The notes: generated by a model from the sequence alone, not told the origin. DNA of 64,000 nucleotides from Paulinella micropora (GCA_019918135.1 WBZZ01006968.1:110001-174000), one strand, 5' to 3'. Counted from the stretch's first letter, positions 16,708 to 24,979 are shown. A program made the numbers and translations.

Positions 16708-18831
16708 TCAAATAAAAGTATCAAAATTACCATATCCATTCTGTGCTTTTAATTTCTCCGCTTCTTCTTCTTTTAAGTCTGTATATCCGCTAGCAAACTT
16801 AAATCGGTTGCCTTTCGCCCGCTCCATTAAAAATCTCATACTATGCCAACCGCACGTGTCTGAGGTGTTGGATTGTTGTTTTACTTGATTAACCTTCATT
16901 AACAAATAACTATCGGGGTGGCTTTTATCTATTAGCCTTTTCATTTGTTGCTGAAAGTCTTCCGTTGGTTGGTAAAGTGCTAATGGGTCATACACTTCAA
17001 CACTCCTGTCTTTATCTAGACTTACCCATATAGCAATCCAATGAGACCCCGCTTGTTTGTGATTGTCCAAATTAATAATAAATCCGTATCGCTTTCTTTT
17101 TTCTGGATTTAGTTTGTAGATTTCATCACTGGCTATTGCTCCGAGATACCATCCATATTTTTTCATTATGTCATCTATTTCATAAGTCATTAAACCGCGA
17201 CCCTCACCTTGTAATGGGACTTGCTCTGGCTGTGGCTCTGGCTCTGGTTGCTGTTGCTCTTGCTCTGCCTCTGGTTGCTGTGGTGTTCGGTCTGGCGGTG
17301 TAGTCGTATCCACTGCTGGCTCTGGTGGAATATCTCCAACTCGTTGGAGATATGGGGGTAGCGGTTGGGGCATCCCTTCATCAACATTTAAATCCGCTGA
17401 AACTTGTTTATCTACATTTGGGTCTATTGTCATTTTGTTAGTTAGAGTATTTACAAAATCATGTTTGTTCATTGTGTGTTTCCAATCTTTGCGGGCTAAG
17501 TATTTTTTTATTTTCGCTATTGAAAATACCTTATCAATTAATTCATTTAATGTCTTCGCTCCACTACCTTTTTGTTCAGTAATACCCATATACTCTTCAT
17601 ATCTAGCATAATCCGCCACTTTTCTTTTTACGTTTTTCACCTCACTTCCAACATCAATATTAAACCTTTTAATCATGTTAATTATCCAATTTGAAGTGTC
17701 TTTGTAATTTAATTTGTTATGACCATCACTATCTAGTCTCTTTTTTAAAGCATGTGCTAACTCTTTTATGGTAATGGTTGGGTGATAAGTTTTTGAAAAT
17801 CCAGAGATTAAAAATTGATTAATTTGTAAATTTTCAAGATGCTTACCCTTTTCTTCCACTTTCTTTTTTTCCTTTTCAAGTTTTTCTTTATATTCTTCTG
17901 CTAACTTTTTCTGTTCTTCTAAAGATGTCGCTGTGGCTATAGCCATCTGAATATCTTGACTGGCTTTTTGTAAGTCTTTGAGACTCATCTTTTTAATGAA
18001 TTTATCTGTATATCCTGCTAATTTCAGTGTTTCAATATCTTTCTGCTTTTGCTTTTTTTCTTCCTCATATTGCTCTTTTGTTTTCAATGGTGCTTCATCT
18101 CCTAAATCAGGTAAGGCTGGTGCTTGTGGAATATCTCCAACACGTTGGAGATATGGTGCTTGTGGTTGTCCCTGTTGTGGTGGGGCTTGTGGTTGTCCCT
18201 GTTGTTGTGGCATGATATATTGATACTGCTGTGGCGGTGGCATAATAGCCAATCTTTGGTTCCTTTGCTGTTCGAATTGTAAATCCTCTATGAGTTTTTG
18301 CTCCCTTCTTAGTTCTCTGTCTTTTTGTTCTTGTCGTTCCTTGATATCGGATAGTTCATTGCGGTGTATCCTTGCTAACTCATCCTGCCTTTCCTTAGCA
18401 TCGGCTATGTCTTTTCTTTCTTGCCTCTTCTTTTCTTCTTCAGCATCCGCCTGTGCTTTTTTCTCTTTTTGGTCTATCTCATCAATCTTTTCGTATTTCT
18501 CCTTCTTAAGTTTGTCTAAGTGGTCATTAATGGCTGTTCTAGTATTTTGTTCAATTTCAGATAGGCTTTGGACTTTCCTCTTATCTCCGACATGTCGGAG
18601 ATTATCTTCTTTTCGCTTAGGTGTCCGCTTTGCTTCCAATCTCCGACGTGTCGGAGATTTTGGTCTGCTTAAGTATTTCATAAAAAGTTTAACGATTTGA
18701 AGTGTGCTCATATCATTTGTTTTCTTGCCAAAATTAAGATAATATTTTTTACCCTTCTGGATAATATACGGCTTCCCGCTTTTGTTTCTATAAACCCGCG
18801 GGGGTCTTAATTTCTGTTTCTTCGTTTTCAT
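16708..18831 (-). CDS. Ulp1/adenain-like maturation protease with long N-terminal extension
   Basis: A 707-aa protein. The last 115 residues form a clan CE cysteine protease: His in GSHWIAIW (about 597), Asp in VEVYDPLAL, Gln in VNQVKQQ, Cys in DTCGWHS (about 660), in the order of adenovirus maturation protease and Ulp1. Such proteases cleave capsid precursors in PLVs and virophages. The N-terminal 590 residues are unusual: a basic start (KTKKQKLRPPRVYRNKSGKP), long Lys/Glu coiled coils (about 90-210 and 270-350), Gln/Pro-rich linkers and a helical middle. Four dispersed palindromes lie in this gene, all in frame. The start at 18831 was chosen because it is the ATG next to a TATATA box; an upstream TTG extension has no support. 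Confidence 0.87.
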   Translation of the reverse strand: MKTKKQKLRPPRVYRNKSGKPYIIQKGKKYYLNFGKKTNDMSTLQIVKLFMKYLSRPKSPTRRRLEAKRTPKRKEDNLRHVGDKRKVQSLSEIEQNTRTAINDHLDKLKKEKYEKIDEIDQKEKKAQADAEEEKKRQERKDIADAKERQDELARIHRNELSDIKERQEQKDRELRREQKLIEDLQFEQQRNQRLAIMPPPQQYQYIMPQQQGQPQAPPQQGQPQAPYLQRVGDIPQAPALPDLGDEAPLKTKEQYEEEKKQKQKDIETLKLAGYTDKFIKKMSLKDLQKASQDIQMAIATATSLEEQKKLAEEYKEKLEKEKKKVEEKGKHLENLQINQFLISGFSKTYHPTITIKELAHALKKRLDSDGHNKLNYKDTSNWIINMIKRFNIDVGSEVKNVKRKVADYARYEEYMGITEQKGSGAKTLNELIDKVFSIAKIKKYLARKDWKHTMNKHDFVNTLTNKMTIDPNVDKQVSADLNVDEGMPQPLPPYLQRVGDIPPEPAVDTTTPPDRTPQQPEAEQEQQQPEPEPQPEQVPLQGEGRGLMTYEIDDIMKKYGWYLGAIASDEIYKLNPEKRKRYGFIINLDNHKQAGSHWIAIWVSLDKDRSVEVYDPLALYQPTEDFQQQMKRLIDKSHPDSYLLMKVNQVKQQSNTSDTCGWHSMRFLMERAKGNRFKFASGYTDLKEEEAEKLKAQNGYGNFDTFI
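17330..17353. repeat. Dispersed in-frame palindrome
   Basis: TATCTCCAAC/GTTGGAGATA arms around a 2-base centre. Read on the minus strand it encodes YLQRVGDI within the protease extension. Confidence 0.9.
18131..18154. repeat. Dispersed in-frame palindrome
   Basis: Same arms as the copy at 17330. Encodes YLQRVGDI in a Pro/Gln-rich linker. Confidence 0.9.
18583..18602. repeat. Dispersed in-frame palindrome
   Basis: ATCTCCGACATGTCGGAGAT, a perfect 20-bp palindrome. Encodes NLRHVGDK. Confidence 0.92.
18638..18659. repeat. Dispersed palindrome, 35 bp from the previous copy
   Basis: Arms AATCTCCGAC/GTCGGAGATT. In the protease frame the minus strand reads KSPTRRRLEAK, so this copy is in a different phase from the others (SPTRR rather than NLRRVGD). 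Confidence 0.88.
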
Positions 18832-18837
18832 TATATA
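18832..18837 (-). promoter_or_regulatory. TATATA box
   Basis: Directly adjoins the protease start codon at 18829-18831. Confidence 0.5.
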
Positions 18838-18879
18838 AAACAAAAAAATATTTATACATAATTTCAAACAATTATCTTT

Positions 18880-19203
18880 TCAAAACTTTAAGGCACCACG
18901 TCCGCTCTGCCTACCATATCCAAGTTTCGCGGCAGTAGACCCGATACGAGATGCATATGGTACTCCGACATCACCAAGGGCATTCGCAGTCTTTGAAATA
19001 ATCTTGTTATCACGAAGAAATTTATTCACTGCCATTGCCGTTTTCCCAACCTTTGCCCAGTTAATTTTTCCGCCAGCCTGCCCCTTGCCTCCTTGCTTCT
19101 TCTTGCGACCAGACTTCTTTTTACCTCCAGCCATTGTGCTTGAGTTAATAGTTCGTTTGCCGATTGTTGGAATAACTTCAACACGAGTTGTTTTTACTAC
19201 CAT
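18880..19203 (-). CDS. Small basic PLV protein (107 aa), possible core protein
   Basis: Starts at ATG 19203, next to ATATAGTA-type upstream sequence. The centre is a Gly/Lys/Arg-rich stretch (GGKKKSGRKKKQGGKGQAGG) and the C-terminus is basic with small residues (GYGRQSGRGALKF). It lies between the protease and the packaging ATPase, where adenovirus-like and PLV genomes carry small DNA-condensing or membrane-active virion proteins. A DNA-binding core role is inference from composition and position only. Confidence 0.65.
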   Translation of the reverse strand: MVVKTTRVEVIPTIGKRTINSSTMAGGKKKSGRKKKQGGKGQAGGKINWAKVGKTAMAVNKFLRDNKIISKTANALGDVGVPYASRIGSTAAKLGYGRQSGRGALKF

Positions 19204-19239
19204 ATACTATATAAAAAAATAATTAATTCTAAATTTTTT

Positions 19240-20100
19240 TTACTTTAACCGATAAGCAAAGTTTTTTCTTAACTCATCATCAACACTTGAAACATATAAA
19301 AAGTTAAATCTCTCTTTTGTTGCCTCGTGATACTTTTGAAGAAAGTAATCAAAGTCAAAAGATAAGTCTAAGTGTTTATACACGAGTTCCATTTTGTCCT
19401 GAGATTGGGCTGGAAAGATTAATAAATAATCTAACTGCTTTATGGCTTCTGGCCGTAGGTTGTTCAAATACTGACTAGACATAATAACCTTTGATTTATA
19501 GTGTCTGTTCTTTTTTAACAAATCGCTTACGGACTTGTCTCTTAATCCACTTCCTAAATCGTCCAAAACAAAAACAACCTCTGGCGAAATATACTTGCTC
19601 GGTCTTTCTTTCGGTGCTTCATTTGTCTGTTTCTTTTCTTTTCCGAAATAAAGAAACTGTGGTTTCTCCTTATCTCCAACATGTTGGAGATATTTCGGTT
19701 CTTTATCATCCTGTTTTACTTCTCCTTCGTGCTCTTCATCCTGCCTGTTCAGTTTGTCTAGTTCATAGTCTATGACACTATCTCCGACACGTCGGAGATT
19801 CCCGTCTGATTTGAGAAAGGTATAAATTGCCATTGGGTTGCCTCTGTTCTTAAAGTGCTTTACCATTGCTTTATAAATGTAGTCCTTGTGAATTGTTGAA
19901 GCGATAATGACAATACGGGTTTTTTTGTCTGTTGTCCGTTTCAGTATTTCAAAGAGTGCTGTTGTTTTCCCGCTCTTCTTTCTAGCAAGTAGAAATATGT
20001 TGGAATACGGCTCATTAAATAATTTATAACCTTTTGCTTTTTTATTTCCATCACCCTCTTGTTTTACTGGCTTCACCTTGACATTGTTAATCTTTTGCAT
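19240..20100 (-). CDS. FtsK/HerA-type genome-packaging ATPase
   Basis: 286 aa from ATG 20100. The P-loop is ARKKSGKTT (residues about 39-47) and the Walker B strand VVFVLDDLG (about 172-180), followed by a sensor-like SSQYLNNL. These are the features of the A32-like packaging ATPases that pump DNA into PLV, virophage and giant-virus capsids. The stretch between Walker A and B carries two dispersed palindromes encoding NLRRVGD and YLQHVGD, about 110 bp apart; they sit in an acidic, poorly conserved linker, so they probably do not harm the fold. Hairpin H5 begins at the base after the start codon. Confidence 0.88.
   Translation of the reverse strand: MQKINNVKVKPVKQEGDGNKKAKGYKLFNEPYSNIFLLARKKSGKTTALFEILKRTTDKKTRIVIIASTIHKDYIYKAMVKHFKNRGNPMAIYTFLKSDGNLRRVGDSVIDYELDKLNRQDEEHEGEVKQDDKEPKYLQHVGDKEKPQFLYFGKEKKQTNEAPKERPSKYISPEVVFVLDDLGSGLRDKSVSDLLKKNRHYKSKVIMSSQYLNNLRPEAIKQLDYLLIFPAQSQDKMELVYKHLDLSFDFDYFLQKYHEATKERFNFLYVSSVDDELRKNFAYRLK
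19671..19692. repeat. Dispersed in-frame palindrome
   Basis: Perfect 22-bp palindrome with arms TATCTCCAACA/TGTTGGAGATA. Encodes YLQHVGDK in the packaging ATPase. Confidence 0.92.
19780..19799. repeat. Dispersed in-frame palindrome
   Basis: ATCTCCGACACGTCGGAGAT. Encodes NLRRVGDS in the packaging ATPase. Confidence 0.9.
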
Positions 20101-20154
20101 GATATTTTAGAATTGCGCTTCGTGCTGTCGCACTCTCTCTTATTCTAAAACATC
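20101..20154. repeat. Structured hairpin H5 (pair 3, reverse orientation)
   Basis: GATATTTTAGAAT...ATTCTAAAACATC, nearly the same outer stem as H3. Minus-strand internal loop GAGA/GAA and apical GTGC-GACA-GCAC. Confidence 0.85.
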
Positions 20155-20189
20155 GTTTTTTCTTTATGGTTTAAAATAAATCGGTGTTC

Positions 20190-20246
20190 GATGTTTATCA
20201 ACAAACGGGAGTTGCGGTAGCAACGAGAGTGTAGTTGATAAATATC
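20190..20246. repeat. Structured hairpin H6 (pair 3, forward orientation)
   Basis: GATGTTTATCAAC/GTTGATAAATATC stem, GGGA/GAGA internal loop, apical GTTGC-GGTA-GCAAC. The stem sequence differs from the other copies yet pairs perfectly, which is covariation. Confidence 0.9.
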
Positions 20247-20250
20247 ATTA

Positions 20251-20628
20251 TTAAGCAAGAAACTCTAAGCACACAACAATTCTTCCCGCTAAATTTCCTG
20301 TGTCAATATTTCCGCTGTCTGTTTCAAGGACTTTAAATGTATATTGTCCGTCAGTCCATCCGATATTACCCAAATTATAACTGAGGTTTGAAATGTTTGC
20401 TGTGGTGCTGTCCGCAAATGTTCCGATAATTCCAGTTCTATCCATATAAAGAATTCTGGTTTTGGTTTCAGTGTGGTCGTTGTAATAGTGAATAAACTTA
20501 ACATTCATTTTTGTCGGTGTGAATGACATTTGAATATTTTTGTTAAATGATTTACTCCCCACAAAATCATTGCTCAGAAAAATAATCCGCTGATATTTAT
20601 AGTCAGTCATGGTTATATTACTACTCAT
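20251..20628 (-). CDS. Hypothetical PLV protein (125 aa), beta-rich
   Basis: Start placed at ATG 20628 (MSSNITMTDYK); an upstream TTG extension is unlikely. The protein is beta-rich with few charged clusters and includes FVGSKSFNKNIQMSFTPTKM and a Gly/Asn-rich second half. Its stop lies 5 bp from hairpin H6. It is placed between the packaging ATPase and the fibre/membrane genes, so a small virion component is plausible. No domain is recognised. Confidence 0.65.
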   Translation of the reverse strand: MSSNITMTDYKYQRIIFLSNDFVGSKSFNKNIQMSFTPTKMNVKFIHYYNDHTETKTRILYMDRTGIIGTFADSTTANISNLSYNLGNIGWTDGQYTFKVLETDSGNIDTGNLAGRIVVCLEFLA

Positions 20629-20893
20629 AAACTTTTTAATAATCAAAATATTTTCGCGGAGTGCCTGCGACTTTTACTCTCGGGTAAGCGAAAAAAAGAA
20701 TATTAGTTGTGTTTATTGTATTCAAAAGGGTATAGATACTAAATTTAAATGTGTGTATAAGCCCATGTCAGATTGGTGTATTAGTTTTGATGAAGCCCTG
20801 CCTTTAATGTGCGATATGTTGAATTTTCATGAAAATTCAACATTGGATGCTATGTGGTATAAAATACATACCTATGAATGTTCATTTCTTTGA
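20609..20893 (+). CDS. Possible small plus-strand Cys-rich ORF (94 aa)
   Basis: An ATG-started frame that overlaps the 5' end of the opposite gene by 20 bp and the 3' end of the membrane-protein gene by 12 bp. The second half has spaced cysteines (CVYCIQKG, KCVYK, WCIS, MCDM, ECSF), which gives it some protein-like character; the hydrophobic beginning may be non-coding, and the true start may be internal. It holds a perfect 28-bp palindrome at 20816-20843. It could equally be a chance frame. Confidence 0.35.
   Translation: MVILLLINFLIIKIFSRSACDFYSRVSEKKNISCVYCIQKGIDTKFKCVYKPMSDWCISFDEALPLMCDMLNFHENSTLDAMWYKIHTYECSFL
20816..20843. repeat. Perfect 28-bp palindrome
   Basis: Centred on TTTTCATGAAAA, with outer arms that include TTGAATT/AATTCAA, the same arm sequence as the hairpins in the TIRs and after 8699. 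Likely a 3'-end or intergenic hairpin. Confidence 0.85.
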
Positions 20894-21274
20894 AGAAGGT
20901 GATGGAAGGCATATCCCAATCAAAAGTGTTAAAATACCGACATAAGTATTAGCAACCTCACAAGGTAAGTTCTTTTCAGATAGCCTTACGATACAAAGGG
21001 TTATAATGGAGATAATGATACCCATTTGAAATAAGTATTTAATAAGTCGGCTGTCTGTCGGTCTGTTTTTCATACAACAGCACGACCAGTTATCTTCCAA
21101 TTCATGCTCTACTTTTTTTTCCTCAGTCTTTAGTTCTACTTCAAGAACACGGGATTTTAACTCGGGAGTTAATTCACTATCCCTATTTCCGACGTGTCGG
21201 AGATTTACATGTCCGAGATTATCCATATCCATAATAGGTGGGGGTCTGTGAAGTCTGGTTGTATTATTAGCCAT
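20882..21274 (-). CDS. Small membrane protein (130 aa)
   Basis: Starts at ATG 21274 and overlaps the stop of the fibre gene by 8 bp (ATGGCTAA), so the two are probably co-expressed. The N-terminal half is soluble and charged; a CCCMKNRPTD segment precedes a hydrophobic stretch (FQMGIIISIITLCIV) and a second one near the C-terminus (VGILTLLIGICL), giving two predicted membrane spans. PLVs and virophages commonly carry such a small membrane protein. A dispersed palindrome at 21184-21205 encodes NLRHVGN. Confidence 0.65.
   Translation of the reverse strand: MANNTTRLHRPPPIMDMDNLGHVNLRHVGNRDSELTPELKSRVLEVELKTEEKKVEHELEDNWSCCCMKNRPTDSRLIKYLFQMGIIISIITLCIVRLSEKNLPCEVANTYVGILTLLIGICLPSPSSKK
21184..21205. 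repeat. Dispersed in-frame palindrome (degenerate)
   Basis: TTTCCGACGTGTCGGAGATT core with one altered arm base, followed at once by a half copy (ACATGTCCGAGATTA). Encodes NLRHVGN on the minus strand. Confidence 0.8.
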
Positions 21275-24200
21275 TGGTTGGATATACAACGGCTCTTATT
21301 TCTGCTAGTTGATTGGTTAAATCTTGTAATATATTGAGTAAAGTTTTATTTTCTTTTTCTAAATTAACTACCTTATCCGCCATATGTTGAAATCCGCTTA
21401 CCAATATCGGTATAAAACTTGTATATGTTATGCCTTCAAGGTAGCCTTCTCCATCCTCTGCTTTCATTCCACTTTCAGATACAAATTCAGGAAATACTTT
21501 TTTGACTTCGTCCGCAATAAATCCGTGGCCTTTTTTTTCTTTCTTCTCATCTGATTTCCAATAATATGAACAACAATTTATTTTCATTAGTTTATCGCAA
21601 CAATCACCGCAGTCTAATGTTTTAATATCTGATTTTAGCCTCCTGTCCGATGAGTTTGTCCAAGCACCATTAAGCGGAATATAATTATAACTGCCTGATG
21701 GCTCACCAGTAGTAGAGTTTGAAGTAGTCCAAGCATGAAGCAAACCAGTTGAAGAAACAATTGAAGCATAATTCGTATATCCTCCCGATTTAAAAAATAG
21801 TTGCGGGTCATTAGTAGAAGCGGGTCTTTTTCGTATTAATAAATTACCGCTGGATGCTGTTGGTAAAACTAACTCTCCCGACGTATTAATATTAATCGCC
21901 TCAGTGTAAGATATATTGTTTCCAACCGCTGTTCCTGAATTATAATAAAAAGCGAGTTTTACACCTTTTTGAATTAGAAAGTTAGATGTCGCAGAAGATG
22001 ATTTCCAGTTCGTGCCATCAAAATAAGCATCAAAACTTAAATTGACATTGTCGTGTGCCCAATTCAATAATTGAAATGTTGGATAAGCATCCGCCGTTGT
22101 TATTGCTTGTAAGTGTGCTCCTGCGACATTACTCGCCGTTCCGTATATTTCTAAACCACCTGTCGCTCCTACTCCTTTCGTTGAGTTGCCTATGATTATC
22201 GGCTTACCTAGTGCTGTTGTTATTTTATCGCTCGTTGTTAATGTTGTTGTTGATACACCCGCACTAGCCGTTAGTAACCCTTTTGTCCATAAAGTGCCAT
22301 TTGCCCCGTTTAATGACATTAACAATTGTTCGGAAGAGTTCTCCCATATAAATCCGTCGGTTGAAGCATTACTTACCCTAAATCTAACGGCAAAAGAAGT
22401 GAAATCGTTGCCTGCAACCGCAGACCCTCCCGCTAGACTTCTAGTATTTGTGGCTCCTCCATTTGAAGCCATATAAATGCCATAACTGGTGTTGCCAGTG
22501 TCCCACAAAAATATTCCTCTTGTATTACCTCCATTAGTATTTCCTTGTATAACTATGCTTGAACCTCCTGTCGCTGTTAATAATCCGCTTGCGGTTAGTG
22601 TCGTTGTTGATATACCCGCATTTGCCGTTATTAATCCACTCGCAGTTGCGGTTGTTGTTGATATACCCGCGGTTGAAGTAATTGTTGTTCCTGTTATTGT
22701 TCCGCCACTCGTTATGTTGTTGCTGTTCATATCCAAAGCACCATAGAACCGCATACCACCAGCATTGTTAAAACGGACAATGTCTGACGAAGCACTTTTA
22801 TTATCCAAAAGTTTTGAAATATAAAGTCCCGCCCCTTTTACATCAGATGCTACATTCGTAAATACATAACCTCTTTGGTTCGTGGTTCCACTTGAAGCAG
22901 TATTTAGAGTAAATAAGAAATACTGATAATCACCCGTTGTCTGTGAAAAGAATATATCTCCTCCGTTTTGGTTTAATATCCTCGCCCCATTATATGTTAT
23001 ATTTCCACCATTAATGATATCCACATTATTGAAATCGGCTTGGCTTAACAAATTTAGTGCCCTTACATCATTTCTACTTCCATTAAATATCTTAATTCCT
23101 GTTATTGTTTGGTCGCCTGTTAGTTTTACATTTTGCCCGTCCAATGTGTCCGCATATCCTTTTGTTGCTCCGTCCGTTGATAATGTTGGAGTTCCAAGGT
23201 TCACTATTTTGCTACTATTACAATCTAACCCAGAAGCATTTACCCAACCAACAATCGTCCCGTCAATAATAAAACTTATTTTTTTCGCAGAAATTTCAAA
23301 GTTGTAATATGTTGCAGTTTTCATATCCAAACTAGCAATTGACCCGATATTGGCTGTGGAGTTAAAAACCACGAATGTTCCTTTTGTTGTCGCATTCGTT
23401 GAATTTCCTGTTATTTCCAGACCACTGCTATATGTCTTAATTCCTGCTATGGTTTGGTTTCCTGTTAGTTTCACATTTTGCCCGTCTAATGTATCCACAT
23501 AACTTTTATTCGCCCCGTCCGTTGTTGCTGTTGGTGTGGCTAAGTTTGTTATTTTTCTGTTGTTTAAAGATAGTGTCGTGCCCGTTGCTGTTGCTATTAC
23601 ATTATCCCCCGCATATAAATCAACATATGACCCTGTTATTTGTATTGGATAATAGCCCGCAGTTGCTATTTTTTGTGCCACAATCTCTCCTATATTTGTC
23701 GCCGTATCAAAGGCGATACCGATACCATCAAAAGCGGCTGGAGCAGTAGCACCTCGCACTTCTATTGTTGAAGTAAATTTTTTATTCCCTGCTATGGATT
23801 GGTCTCCTGTCAGTTTTACGACCGAAGTATCAAGAGTAGAAACATCAACACCATCAACAAGATTAACATTTGTTATACTTTGGCTTTTCATATCAATCCC
23901 CGCACTAGCATTTATTATGTTGCTGAATGTTTTGGTTCCTGCTATGGTTTGGTCTCCTGTTAGTTTGACGACTGCGGTATCAATAGCCGAAACATCAATA
24001 CCATCAACCAAATTTACATTTGTTATTGAAAATCCACCCATATTTAAACTGCCCGTCATAGCCGTTGTGCCGTCCTTTGCTAGTTTAGTATCAGTGTATG
24101 CTTTTGTTGAAGCATCGCCGTCATAGAATGGTGCGGGCAGTCCGCTGATTGCTGTTGTGCTGTTAAAATTTAAAACATTATTTGTTAATGTCATTCCACC

Positions 24201-24971
24201 CCCTGTTGTTGGAGCAAAAAGTATGGACGAGCCTACAATAGTTAGTGGATAGCCCGTCGCACCACCTGCCTCCGACGAATAAATAGAACCCATATTATTG
24301 TTGTAATTGAAGAATAACTTGCCAGTGTTTAATGGATTTGAGTCTTTTACGGCCACATAAGTAGTAAATGTTTTATTCCCTGTTATGGTTTGGTCTCCTG
24401 TTAGTTTTACCACAGAACTATCAAGAGCCGAAACATCAACGCCATCAACATTACCGACATTTGCTACATTAAAACCCCCCATATTTAAATCTCCAAACAT
24501 CATAGCGAGACCATCCAATCTAAGAAAAGGTGAAGCAACATTTCTCCATTGCCCAGTGCTGTAAATAAGAAGTTGATTATCAGCGGGGGTGCCTGTTATG
24601 ATTACATCACTTAAAGCATCTATTGATTTAGTTGCTATCCTTGTGTCAAAATCTGTATTAGCCCTTGCTGTGGTGTAGTATAGATTGGTTCCTTCGGTTA
24701 AGTTAGTGGTTGATTTAGTAGTTAGTCGCGCATCAAACCTACCATCAGTATAGTATAGATTAGTGCCTTCTTTTAAGTCGGTCGTTGATTTTAAAGCCAA
24801 CCTCGCATCAAATCGGCTATTAGTAAAATAAAGATTTACGGGGTCAGCATCTTCTGGCACCCTATCTGTGTATAAGCCCACTATGTTTGTGTTGGTAAGG
24901 TCTAAGTTTTTTATGTCTAGACTATCAACGGCGATTTCTGACAAGCCCAAGAGTGATTTATATTGCGACAT
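21267..24971 (-). CDS. Large fibre protein with S74 intramolecular chaperone tail
   Basis: 1,234 aa from ATG 24971. The C-terminal about 130 residues are an S74-type chaperone/peptidase: SSDRRLKSDIKTL, then GHGFIADEV, and a final coiled coil (EKENKTLLNILQDLTNQ). In phage tail spikes this domain trimerises the fibre and then cleaves itself off at the Ser of the SDxRLK motif. The long N-terminal part has at least six repeats of the type VVKLTGDQTIxGxKxF preceded by NVDGVDVSALDT-like text, plus YYTDGRFDARL repeats near the start, typical of trimeric beta-helix fibres. A virion attachment spike is the likely role. It is the largest PLV gene, is intact, and its stop overlaps the next gene. Confidence 0.88.
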   Translation of the reverse strand: MSQYKSLLGLSEIAVDSLDIKNLDLTNTNIVGLYTDRVPEDADPVNLYFTNSRFDARLALKSTTDLKEGTNLYYTDGRFDARLTTKSTTNLTEGTNLYYTTARANTDFDTRIATKSIDALSDVIITGTPADNQLLIYSTGQWRNVASPFLRLDGLAMMFGDLNMGGFNVANVGNVDGVDVSALDSSVVKLTGDQTITGNKTFTTYVAVKDSNPLNTGKLFFNYNNNMGSIYSSEAGGATGYPLTIVGSSILFAPTTGGGMTLTNNVLNFNSTTAISGLPAPFYDGDASTKAYTDTKLAKDGTTAMTGSLNMGGFSITNVNLVDGIDVSAIDTAVVKLTGDQTIAGTKTFSNIINASAGIDMKSQSITNVNLVDGVDVSTLDTSVVKLTGDQSIAGNKKFTSTIEVRGATAPAAFDGIGIAFDTATNIGEIVAQKIATAGYYPIQITGSYVDLYAGDNVIATATGTTLSLNNRKITNLATPTATTDGANKSYVDTLDGQNVKLTGNQTIAGIKTYSSGLEITGNSTNATTKGTFVVFNSTANIGSIASLDMKTATYYNFEISAKKISFIIDGTIVGWVNASGLDCNSSKIVNLGTPTLSTDGATKGYADTLDGQNVKLTGDQTITGIKIFNGSRNDVRALNLLSQADFNNVDIINGGNITYNGARILNQNGGDIFFSQTTGDYQYFLFTLNTASSGTTNQRGYVFTNVASDVKGAGLYISKLLDNKSASSDIVRFNNAGGMRFYGALDMNSNNITSGGTITGTTITSTAGISTTTATASGLITANAGISTTTLTASGLLTATGGSSIVIQGNTNGGNTRGIFLWDTGNTSYGIYMASNGGATNTRSLAGGSAVAGNDFTSFAVRFRVSNASTDGFIWENSSEQLLMSLNGANGTLWTKGLLTASAGVSTTTLTTSDKITTALGKPIIIGNSTKGVGATGGLEIYGTASNVAGAHLQAITTADAYPTFQLLNWAHDNVNLSFDAYFDGTNWKSSSATSNFLIQKGVKLAFYYNSGTAVGNNISYTEAININTSGELVLPTASSGNLLIRKRPASTNDPQLFFKSGGYTNYASIVSSTGLLHAWTTSNSTTGEPSGSYNYIPLNGAWTNSSDRRLKSDIKTLDCGDCCDKLMKINCCSYYWKSDEKKEKKGHGFIADEVKKVFPEFVSESGMKAEDGEGYLEGITYTSFIPILVSGFQHMADKVVNLEKENKTLLNILQDLTNQLAEIRAVVYPTNG

Positions 24972-24973
24972 AT

Positions 24974-24979
24974 TATATA
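24974..24979 (-). promoter_or_regulatory. TATATA box
   Basis: Two bases upstream of the fibre start codon (minus strand). Confidence 0.5.

Noticed and set aside
17978..18700. Plus-strand Ser/Phe/Cys-rich ORFs within the protease gene
   Set aside because: Reverse-complement shadows of the Lys/Glu coiled-coil coding sequence.
20246..20251. Hammerhead or twister ribozyme identity for the paired hairpins
   Set aside because: The GRRA internal loop does not match the conserved cores of these ribozymes as I know them.
21267..24971. Phage contamination, because of the S74 tail-fibre domain
   Set aside because: S74 domains are also found in viruses of eukaryotes; the gene lies inside precise PLV boundaries and overlaps a PLV membrane-protein gene.
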